Below, piece by piece: positions 35,518 through 45,664 of a stretch of DNA of 64,000 nt. The first letter of the stretch is position 1, and each line of letters begins with the position of its first letter. The notes under the pieces are model-generated. The model had not been told where the DNA came from. It worked only from the letters and a program-made list of their open reading frames with translations, and made no database searches. The position numbers and the translations under genes were made by a program. Source of the DNA: Ascidia mentula (Eukaryota; Chordata; Ascidiacea; Phlebobranchia; Ascidiidae); the NCBI GenBank assembly GCA_947561715.1, contig OX387197.1, positions 11,777,001 through 11,841,000 on the forward strand, in the 5' to 3' direction.

Positions 35518-38500
35518 ATGGCTGAGGTAAAACGATTAAAAGAAGATAAGGAAAGAAAAAAGAATTGGCAACGTTGGGGACCATATTTGTCTGAACGTCA
35601 GTGGGGAACTGTAAGAGAAGATTATTCAGAAGATGGAAGTTGGTTAGTTTTGTCTTTTGCCCTAAAGCTTGTGTGGTATTGAATGAATTTAATTTTTACT
35701 TATTCCAATTTTACTCTCAAAAACTTGTACTATATGACCGGACTCAATATATTTAAGCTTACTGTTTTTTTCTGAACTTTTTAATTTTGACAATTTTATA
35801 GATAAATTCGTAAATAGCAATTTTAAGTAAAAGGAAATCCCTTTAAAGGATATATTTTTATGCAATAATATGTATTTAATTTCTTTTCATTATGGTTTAG
35901 TTGGAGTTATCTTAGTCATGATGAAGCACGTGCAAGAGCTTATCGGTGGGGGGAGGATGGGTTACTTGGCATTTGTGATCGGCAGTGTCGCTTGTGTTTT
36001 AGTGTAGCACTTTGGAATGGAAAAGACCCAATCTTAAAAGAGCGCCTTTTTGGTTTAACAGGTGGGAGCATGTTAACAGCAATAAACTTTCATTATCAGA
36101 AAGTAAATATTTACAGGTCCTGAAGGAAACCATGGAGAAGATGTAAAAGAAAATTACTACTATCTAGATAGTACTCCCACTCATTCATACATGAAAGCTT
36201 TATACAAATATACACAAAGTGAATATCCATATGAACAGCTAGTAACTGAAAATAGAAACAGAAGTTTGGATATGTTAGAGTATGAAGTTGATGATACAGG
36301 TAAACAATTGAAAACAAATGTAAATTTTAAATTATTCTACTGCTCCCCTCGGAATTCCAGGTGTGTTTGAAGAAGGAAACTACTGGGATGTTACAGCAGA
36401 ATATGCAAAAAATGCACCTCAAGATATTTTGTGCAAAATCACGGGTAAATCTTAAATCAATATTTATTTTACTCAAATTTACATCATTGTGATCTTCTGG
36501 CTGAGCAGTTGCCAACCGAAGTAATGAAACTGCCACTATACATGTCTTACCGACCTTGTGGTTTCGTAACACTTGGATATGGGGTTGTACACATGAAGGC
36601 TGCACCATGAAACCATCTATCAAGAGGTTGAGCCCAACTAAAGTTCGTTGCAAACATGAGTCACTTGGTAAGGTTGTGCAGAAAAAAACAGCTAGTTGGG
36701 ATATTCTATGATGTTATTTTATTAATTTTTTTTCATAGAAACAATGTTGTGGGAAGTTGAAGAATCAGTTTCGGGTGGGGCAAATGTTCAACTGTTGTTC
36801 ACTGAAAATGAAACTAACATGATAAAACTTTTCAACACTGAACACTATACACAGTACACTAAGGATGCTTTCCACCGATATGTTGTTGACGGTAACAAAT
36901 TTGCTGTCAATTTGTAAATAAAATATCCAAAGAGCTTTTTCATTTTATTTCTTACTCATAGGTGATAAATCAGCAGTGGATCCAAAAAACAAAGGGACCA
37001 AAGTTGCAGCTCATTATGTTTTAACTGTCCCTGCTGGAGGTAAGTCATAACTGCTTAGGATATGTTTTGCTATGAAGCATTATCTCATGTAGATATGGTT
37101 TCCTGGTTTACGCCATGGTAAGTCCCGCTTTCAAAAAAATTGTAATCAATCATTATAGTGATGCATTTAACCATGTGAATGTATTAGTTAGGAATAATGC
37201 AACAAAAAACATTTAATTGAGTTCTGTTAATTTTAGGTTCAGTAACACTTAAATCAAGACTTTATGAAGAATCCATGGCAACCTCTCTTCCAGAAGTGTT
37301 TGGTCCAAACTTCAGCGACACCTTCAAGCTACGCAAGCTTGAATCTGACAAATTTTACAGTGTAAGACATAAATATTAATAGAAACTAATTGTCTGTCGC
37401 TTTCCGATTCATTTCTGTTTTAGGGCATAAGTTACAAATCACTTTAATTTGGATCGTTATAAGATCATAATGTGGTATTTTAGATGTCCCTTAGCAATCC
37501 AACTACTGTAAGTTTTTGTGTATTCCATATTATTTGCCCACTAAGAGAATTTGGTCTAACATGTCCCCATACTATAATAAAATAGCTGTTTGTGTAAGCT
37601 GTGTTTTATTTTTCATGCTATTCAATCTATGCAGGAAGCATTTCCGCTGATTAAAAATGAACATCTGAACATCCTTAAGCAAGCATACGGTGGCTTGTTG
37701 TGGTCCAAACAATTCTACCATTATATTGTTGAGGATTGGCTCAATGGAGACAAAGAACAAATTCCTCCACCAAGAGCAAGGTAAACACATATGAATATGG
37801 GAACAGTTATATACACAATATACATGTATTTCAAAACAGTTAATTGATCAAATAAACTTCAACCTTTTCTTGATTATGGCTCTTCTGAATCGGAAATGAA
37901 AATATCTTCATACTTAGGGAGAGAATTGTCTGTGAAAGTTTTTACCTTATTAATTCCATGTCAACAGAAACATATTTATAATGCTTTCTGGTGCACTGTT
38001 TTTGTAAGAGCTTCTTCGGGGGCAGTAGGTAATTTTTACTGCACCTGAAGAAGCAAGATAAAGCTCCCAAAAGCTCGTGTTATAATAAAGTTATTTACTA
38101 GTCAGTCTCTTACAGAAACAGTGCACCAGCAAGCATTATAGGCATAGACCATAGACTGGCACGGCAAATTAAAAAAATAGAAACATATTTGCTCATGATT
38201 TTTTGTGTTACTCACCACTTTTCAAATGTTTATCCTCATGCTTTTCATTAATATGTGTGACGTTGAAAAGAGTTGAACATGAGGGCTGAGTAGCTCTAAA
38301 CACCAATCAAATCATTTTAAAAATTAATAATTGTGTAAAAAATAGTTCATGCTTTTTACACTTACAGTGGTGGGAATGCAAAAAATAACTACGAACTTCT
38401 TTTTATTTATTGTCAAACACAAATCAAGGCTGATACTACAAAGCAAGAGGTCAATACATTGAAGTTAATAAATTGTCATGTGCTTGCAAAATGTTTGACA

Positions 38501-41500
38501 TTATAAACGTAAACGGAAAAATGATAAACTAGAATGACTACAACACTTTATTTTTTCAATCAGTGGTATGTCCAACAGCATATTATTAATTGGAGGTTGG
38601 TGTGTTTTTTAACAATTTTCTGACAAAAAACATATTATAATTTTTTAACAAAAAATTGCTTCCTACTGTAGATTTGGAATATTTTGTTGACTTCTCTCTT
38701 CAGTAATTGTCAGTGTGTTTTCTTTAACGTCATGATGTACAATAACCTCATTTGGCAAATATTTCTGACGCCTCCTGCACTTCATAATAATAGCTGCGAG
38801 TAAGAGAAGGACCAGTATGTATGTGAGGGCAATTGCAATGGAAATCATTCCAAAGTGATGCCAGCTGAGATGTAAATAATAGGTGTTAGGTGTTGTTAAC
38901 ATAAATAGTCTCACATTGTTTATACTTGTTGTTATGTCCCAAAATGTGGTCTTTTGAACTTGTTTTGAATAAATCTGTAAAAATTTAAAAACGACCATCT
39001 TATAAAAATACCACAATTAGGGAAACATTTATTTACAGGTTAAAATCAGTTGTCTTGGTAATTAAGACAAATATATTTCACCTTGAAAAACATTATCAGT
39101 GTCTATAAAAAACAATACAAAAGGGGCATACAAATTGTTTACATAAAAGAGAGCTGTTGCAATAGAATGGGGAATGATTCCGAAAATCCCTTCAAGAGGT
39201 TATCTTATAAAAAGTCATAAACAAGTATTGATTGCCTGTTGTAGTATGTGTTGGAGTTGGAGTGTCATGTTGGATTGTTGTTTTGAGTAAATGAAATTCA
39301 AAGTCTGGTGGGTCCATATGAAACGAGTTGTCATGGTGTATGCTGCATACAAACAATAGTACAATAGCTACTTACTCATTAGAATATTGTTCTGTATTGT
39401 TAAAATATGTACTTTTACTGTATTTTTTTGTGTCCAAACAAAAATCTAATAATTAAAAATTTAATAATGTATTAAAATCCAAACACAGCGATCTTCAAAC
39501 AGCTCAGATCGATTTATTTAGAGAAAAATATATTTCGCCTAAAACGGCATCATCAGTTTCTCCATTTACCAAAACTAAGTTTTGGTAAATGGAGAAACTG
39601 ATGATGCCGTTTTAGGCGAAATATATTTTTCTCTAAATAAATCGATCTGAGCTGTTTGAAGATCGCTGTGTTTGGATTTTAATACATTATTATTGATACG
39701 GTGTGCGATCGACAGCCTGCCAGGGGCCTTTGGTTTTTTTGGATCCAGATTTGATTTACTAATCACAATTAAAAATTTAAATTTTATATTTTATGATGAG
39801 TTTTTGTTCTACTCCTTGATGTAATTGTAGTGAGAGATTAGAATGCTGAAAACCTGGCAGTGACTTTTTTGAATAAAAAAACTTTTTAAATACCTGTGTC
39901 CAAGAAAACCATTTGGGTACGGATCCAATTTTGGACAACAAAAATCATTTCTTGATCCACGACTAGAAAAGGAACAGCAATCTTCTGGGCATTTTAATGT
40001 TGCACAACTTTCCGCTGACAAATGTGTTACTGCCATCACTACGCTTGCTACAAATTGAATCACATGCCTCTGTCATGTTGTTATATATGTTCAAGTGGAG
40101 CATGTTGAACACTTTGGACAAAGTGCTCCAAGTTGTTGTCTTAAGCAAATTCCTGTTGTTCTACTTGCTTTTGCTTAACACTGATTACAGTGTATTTAAT
40201 GCAGCTTGTGCATGTGTATTTTATTTTAACAGGCACTGTAATCATATGCCAGAAATTGAGTAAAGCATGATTTTTGTTGCATAAACAGCTCTCCTTTAAA
40301 TACACAATTGCTCCGATTGGTGCCAGCTACAGTGTTGGGATTACCTGCTCTGCTTGAGTGCTCAGACATTGAGTAAAGATTCATGTATTTACAGACTCTG
40401 TGGAAGAAACCATGACTGGAAACACCTATTTAATAGGGATATTGTTTCAATGCCAGACAAGTGGGAATATCCTTGGGTAAGTAAATACCAGAGTGGTTAT
40501 AGAGCATATGTGTATAACAAATCATAAAACTCTGCATTTATATATTTTAAAAAAAGTATGCTTCCTGGGACCTTGCATTTCATATGATCCCCATGTGCAA
40601 AGTGGATGCAGAATTTGCCAAAAATCAGTTGCTTTTGTTTTTACGTGAGTGGTATATGTCTCCAAGTGGTCAGGTAACACATTTAACGAAACTATACATT
40701 TTTTCGATGAAGTGAGGAACAATAATTATTTGTAGATCCCAGCATATGAGTTTGCTTTTGACGACGTAAACCCACCTGTGCATGCATGGTCTGTCTATAG
40801 AGTTTACAAACTTACTGCACCGAAAGGACAAAGGGATCAGCTGTTTCTGAAACGTTGTTTTCAAAAACTGATACTCAACTTTACCTGGTATTAAAATATT
40901 CCTCACAACTATGGTATAAAATATAAACAAGAATAATTCCACAGGTGGGTGAATCGTAAAGATCCAGGGGGCAAAAATATTTTCTCTGGTGGGTTTCTAG
41001 GTCTAGATAATATAGGTAAGATTATTTTATGTTTATAATTTGCATTCAAATTCCATTTTCTCTTATTTTTTTAAGGTGTGTTTGATCGCTCGAAACCTCT
41101 TCCCACTGGAGGGCATTTGGAACAGGTACATCAAAAATTATTTGTGAATGTTCGTTCTTGTAGTGACAGTTTAATTTAAATGATCATATTCTGGTTTCAT
41201 GTGCACAGTTTCAATATTTACTTTGTCAATCACTTATTAAAACGTTACTTTTCAATTATATTTGAAGGCAGATGGAACTGCGTGGATGGCATTTTTCTGT
41301 GTGGTTATGCTTGATATGGCACTTGAGTTGTCACTTCATGATCCTTCGTATGAAGACATGGCAAGCAAGTTCTTTGAGCACTTTGTCATGATTGTGGATG
41401 CGATGAATTCTGCTGGAAATGGAGAAGGTAAGCAAATATTGATTTATCAAATGTTTTTATCTCATTATCGGTTGTTTGCACGGCAAACAAAGGGTTAGTG

Positions 41501-43430
41501 GCATAATTATTCTTAACCTAAAGTTAATTATATTTCGTACGCGTGTAACAAGTGCAAGTGTACAAAGTTTTTAGGTAGTGCACGTTGGACAAGCCACTGC
41601 TTAAATGCTGCAAATATTTTTTTTTCTTTTCATAAGGTTTGTGGGATGAGAAAGACGGTTTCTACTATGACGTGTTAAGGTTTGATGATCACGCTCAACC
41701 CTTGCGTGTTCGTTCCATGGTCGGTCTAATTCCCCTTTACGCTTGTCTTGTTCTGGATCATGAGAATTTCTTCGTTCTTCCAGGATTTAAGAAACGAACA
41801 GATTGGTTTCTGAAGAATAGGAAGGACTTGCAGTCAAGGGTTTGTATTTTTAAGCTAAGATTTTGATTTGTGAAAATTAAGTAGTTAATACTGTGCTTGG
41901 GACGATAAATTGTCTTTTTTCCATTTCTCCCAATAGATAACATTCATGCACGGTGGAGAGAAGTGCAAGTCACACGCCGGAAGAATTTTGTTGGCCATTC
42001 CCACCCGCGAACAACTTTGTTCCCTGCTTAAATATTTACTGGATGAAAACGAGTTTCTTTCTCCTTACGGCATCCGCTCGCTGTCCAAGGTTGACCTTTG
42101 TGATTTAATGGTTAGGTCGGTTTGTAACAAGTGTTTTGTAAAATATAGGTTCACAAAGACGAGCCATTTGTGATGTGGGTCGATGGTTCCGAACACAGGG
42201 TAGATTACGTTCCCGGTGAATCCAACACTTATTTGTTCGGCGGAAACAGCAACTGGCGTGGACCGATTTGGCTTTGTGGTATTAAAGTCGTTTGTGTTTT
42301 TTTAAAAGCGCTATGTGTACTGCTGCGCTTGTAGTAATGCACTACTTGCGTTTGCTTTCGAAAACATCCCCTTTTTGAGTTTCTGAGGCTTGCGTTGTAA
42401 TTTACTAAATTCATAATAGTTTTTCACGTGCCTTTTACTATGTACTTTTTGACGATTTTGTCCCGATATTTAGCTCCCTTGGATAAAGGGAACCACTATT
42501 ACTTTAGTCACATGCTGTCTGCTCGCAATTAGCGAATCGTAATTTTTAACTGGGGAACATTTTTGGCAGTCAACTACTTGATCATTGAAGCTTTGGAGCG
42601 TTACGATTATTTCTATGGAGATTCCTTAAAGGTGGATTGTCCAACAGGCTCTGGAAACCAAATGCGTCTCCGGGTATAACAGAACTGTTTTTAACTCCAA
42701 CGGACAAAATATGCACGCGGTTTAACTTGTGGTTGTTCAGGACGTTGCGAAGGAGATCAGTAGAAGATTGGTTTCATTGTTTGAACCCGACCAAGTAACA
42801 GGGATACGACCGTGTCATGGAAACAATGAAAAGTACGCAAAAGATGAGTTCTGGAAAGATCTTATACTCTTCTATGAGTATTTTCATGCGGACAGCGGGA
42901 GAGGTTGCGGAGCTAGGTATACTCCCCAAAGTGAATATTTTTTGCTGTAACGTCAACACTTTTTTTCAACGAAAATGTTTGATTAGCTATCATATTTATC
43001 AATATATCATCGTATATCAACTACCAAGGTAATAACCCCCCTGCGGACACCATTGATAAAAAGGCCTTCGTAGTGTGGCAATCCTGCCTTGGTATACGAT
43101 AGTTCGCACGATATATGCGTTGCCTTGATGTGGAGGCGATACCAACCTAAATGTGAGGACAGCCTCACTCATACCGGCGAGCTCCTGAAGCTCCAGAACA
43201 CGCGCCCTGAGTGCCAGGTATACATTCCACAAGAAGCGTGATTCTTCGTGTAAGTTACGATCCACCCCGAATGGACGCCGCTGTAACCAAAACTATTAAT
43301 TGATATTTGTTGAATAAATCATTGTTTTGCAATGACCTTATTGATATCTGTATAACTTTTTTTTTGCAGTCATCAAACAGGATGGACAGCTGTGATAGTC
43401 AACTGCATTGAACGCCTAAGCGGCCAATAA
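35518..43430 (+). CDS. GH63-like (MGH1/YMR196W-type) glycoside hydrolase
   Basis: The protein belongs to the (alpha/alpha)6-barrel glucosidase family common in bacteria and fungi (yeast YMR196W type). The substrate is not established. Twenty-one exons close in frame to 890 aa, the usual family length: 35518-35642, 35901-36061, 36117-36299, 36361-36444, 36509-36667, 36739-36891, 36962-37039, 37237-37361, 37635-37780, 40395-40476, 40557-40673, 40736-40887, 40945-41015, 41076-41125, 41268-41427, 41637-41839, 41937-42089, 42149-42278, 42570-42673, 42741-42916, 43370-43430. Landmarks: [75 protein letters not shown], and GASHQTGWT at the end. No signal peptide is seen, so it is probably cytosolic. 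It differs from ER glucosidase I. At GPIW the family's following Phe-Pro is Leu-Cys here. Confidence 0.93.
37977..38140. mobile_element. 164-bp palindromic MITE in an intron
   Basis: The ends are inverted copies of ~34 bp: TATAATGCTTTCTGGTGCAC running to GTAAGAG, and the reverse CTCTTAC to GCATTATA. Inside is a second hairpin, GCTTCTTCGGGGGCAGTA against its complement ending CTGAAGAAGC. Target site may be TA. No coding capacity. It lies in intron 9 of the GH63-like gene. A diverged relative is at 3.92-4.01 kb. Confidence 0.68.
38663..40036 (-). CDS. Small cysteine-rich single-pass membrane protein, nested gene
   Basis: This gene lies on the opposite strand inside intron 9 of the GH63-like gene. 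Two exons join in frame: 40036-39894 and 38864-38663, with donor CACAG/GTATTT and acceptor ACATCTCAG. The frame is open above 40036 (FVASVV), and an acceptor at 40048 suggests an upstream signal-peptide exon I could not find. From the inner ATG the product is 114 aa. It has a compact ectodomain ([11 protein letters not shown], then [10 protein letters not shown]), one helix ([19 protein letters not shown]), and a cytoplasmic tail from [12 protein letters not shown] to [11 protein letters not shown]. The C-x4-C-x3-CC...CC pattern before a helix recalls Shisa-like and CYYR1-like small membrane adaptors. I would not name it beyond that. Confidence 0.7.
39462..39692. repeat. 231-bp perfect palindrome made of Penelope-like terminal repeats
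   Basis: Arms 39462-39576 and 39578-39692 are exact reverse complements around one central base. Each arm carries a hammerhead-like core; in the right arm CTGATGA is at 39598-39604, a GCC/GGC stem at 39606-39617, and GAAA at 39618-39621. Stem I GGAGAAA pairs with TTTCTCT. Just outside, on the minus strand, is a frame ending [11 protein letters not shown] and a stop, matching the end of the Penelope-like fragment at 62.9 kb. It looks like an inverted terminal-repeat junction left by a Penelope-type insertion. Confidence 0.85.
39693..39770 (-). pseudogene. C-terminal fragment of a Penelope-like protein
   Basis: Read on the minus strand, about 20 codons end [12 protein letters not shown] before a stop, directly next to the palindrome. 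The same peptide with the same stop position (LPWQAVDRLPYL) occurs at 62.9 kb next to another hammerhead-like motif. Only the 3' end of the element remains here. Confidence 0.6.
43017..43290 (-). other. GC-richer insert with an 82-codon frame in intron 20
   Basis: The block inside the last intron of the GH63-like gene is clearly richer in GC than its surroundings. On the minus strand it is open from about 43290 to 43017 and reads [18 protein letters not shown], then [17 protein letters not shown], then [11 protein letters not shown] recognise no family. It could be an exon of a nested gene, a captured gene fragment, or a piece of a mobile element. No inverted ends or duplication were found. 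Confidence 0.3.
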
Positions 43431-43569
43431 GTTGATACTAACATTGTGTGTCTGCAAATTCACCTTATTAATCCTGATTTATAATACAACATTTCCTGTT
43501 TATTGAGTGTGCAAAGTTTACCGCTATGCCTTGGTATGTAATATGCACTTTTTTAACAATAGAAGCATT

Positions 43570-43975
43570 GCAGTATGTCATTTTTACGGCACTTTTAAAT
43601 ATTTGCACCAATTGCTGATTATGTTATATAAATCTGTATTGCATGCATACTTATTCCTTGGATTGTATTCTAGTAGCGTGTTTTAACAATAAATGAGCTT
43701 CTGGTTCAAAAACAATGTGCAAGTATGCAGATAGATGAACAGGTTTATTGACAGTTTGACACTAAGCTTTGCAGTATGTCATTTTTACTGCATTTTAAAT
43801 ATTTGCACCATTTGCTGCTTATGTCATATAAATCTGTATTGCATGCATACTTATTCCTCAGATTCTATTCTAGTAGTGTGTTTTCATCAATAAATGTGTA
43901 GCTAGTCAGAAAAACAATGTGCAAATATGTAGATAAGCTGAACGTGTTTATTGACAGTTTGACACTACACTTCAT
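43570..43975. repeat. Tandem 201-bp duplication with polyadenylation signals on both strands
   Basis: Two adjacent diverged copies start with GCAGTATGTCATTTTTAC at 43570 and 43771. Each contains AATAAA on the plus strand (43688-43693, 43889-43894) and TTTATT, the minus-strand signal (43744-43749, 43947-43952). The array sits between the convergent GH63-like gene and BAP18, so each copy can end transcripts of both. A partial third copy may begin at about 43497. Confidence 0.8.
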
Positions 43976-44038
43976 CAAAAAAAAAACGCATAAAAAGGAA
44001 GGACAGACACACCACACAACATGACATGTTAAAAATGT

Positions 44039-45276
44039 TCAGCTGGGATCTGACACAAGATCAAATGGTGGAATGGGTGGAGGATGACTGACTGCAAGTT
44101 CACTGACCCCACCAACAGTTCGATTTTCAACAGCTGGTTGTTCACTTATATATTTGTCAATTTTTTTAAAAGAAGAATTAGCTTCATCCAAGTTCTCAAC
44201 ATCCACCAATGAGTCATTTGCTCCACCATATGATTCCGTTATTGAAGTAACTTTTTGTCGTTTTGTTTCTACCTCCAAGTTGCTTGTAAAGTCATTGAAA
44301 GAAACGGTTTCCTAAACAACATGTGAAATATTCTTGTTAAACATATTAAAATCTTATTGCAATAAAATGGGATAAATAGCAGCAAACAAAACCACTGCCT
44401 ACAGCGGGAAGGTCTTCTTCAGTAACCACAGCATCATTTGAAGCTCTCTTTCTTGGTTGTGGCTGTTTTTTTGTGACAGGCATTCCAGCCTCCCCATATA
44501 TCTTTCTTTTAATTGCATTTTTTAACTGCGTCCTATAATGCAAGACAACTTGAACTACAACTACATCATAGACAACAAAAAACAATTATGTTTTCTTACA
44601 TGGATCGTGTTTTAACGACTTCACTAATTTTGTTTAAATCTGTGCCAAATCTGTTGACAGCATCTCTTAGCATTTCCACTTCTTCTTCGGTCCATTTAGC
44701 TCTACAACAGAATTAATGCTATGAGCAACTATTTTACTAACTAATGTTTTTCATTAATTTGCTAATAATGTTCTTTCCCAAGGGCTCTAAGTGTTTTCAC
44801 TTCCATGCGGGCTTATTTGTTCTAAAAAAATATGGATTACTGGTTATATGGTGTGGTGCTGAAACCTTTCTGAAAAAAAGGTCAATACATCTTGATGAAA
44901 AATTAGTGTTGAAAAAATCAGCATGCTTAATTTTTAGTTGATGCATTCATTTTAAAGTGTATCGACAATGTCTGTTATTACAAATTTACCCTGGGGGAGC
45001 TTCAACCTGTGTGTTTATCTGCATTGTTAACTCTGATAATTTGGTGAAAGCTTCACCTGCAGTGGTAAATATCTGACTGACCTATAAACAACAAGTTTAT
45101 TTTTATTAATCCAGCATTCACTTCATAAAAGCATAAACAGTAAGTATGATTTTTTGTCTTGAAATTTCATAAAAACATCAAATTTTGAAGCACTTATTCA
45201 CAAAAACAAGCGAAGATACTGTGGCTACAGTACAGTAGAACTGTTAACTTACTTTTGAGACGGTAGTTAAAGACAT
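44039..45276 (-). CDS. BAP18: BAP18 chromatin complex subunit (SANT domain)
   Basis: BAP18 (human C17orf49) is a subunit of NURF and MLL1/COMPASS-type complexes and recognises modified H3 tails. Five exons close in frame to 206 aa: 45276-45253, 45081-44990, 44701-44600, 44532-44403, 44311-44039. The N-terminus MSLTTVSKVSQIFTTAG is followed by EAFTKLSELTMQI, matching human GAAFTKLGELTMQL. A SANT/Myb domain follows (AKWTEEEVEMLRDAVNRFG, then LNKISEVVKTRSMTQLKNAI, then KRKIYGEAGMP). The tail is less conserved but keeps the acidic LVDVENLDE block. It is longer than the human protein by about 35 residues. The gene converges with the GH63-like gene, with 608 bp between their stops. Confidence 0.94.
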
Positions 45277-45664
45277 AGCGATGCTGTGTTGTCTATCGGT
45301 TGCAATACCATACACAACAGAATTTTAAAGCAAGCAAGCCGTATAGCACTTTGTATTCGAATCCTTTTTTAAATACATTCATAAAGATCGTTCAAAACTC
45401 CAGCATAAGGCCATCCAACAAGAAACAAACAACAATAATCAAGCTTGTTTCGGTTGACTAATTTCGCGCCCCACACTTGGAAAACTGAGCAAAAAGAAAA
45501 TGGCGAAAAAAACAAAACTTATTTGATCAATATATTTTTCTTTTAATATGTGTGCAGATATTACTGGCATAATTAAATTATTTTTTGAATTAAATCGTTA
45601 TTTATCGTTTAGCTTTGCACAAAATCTACTGCAAAAGCCTAGTTTCATCTTGTCTATGGTTCCA

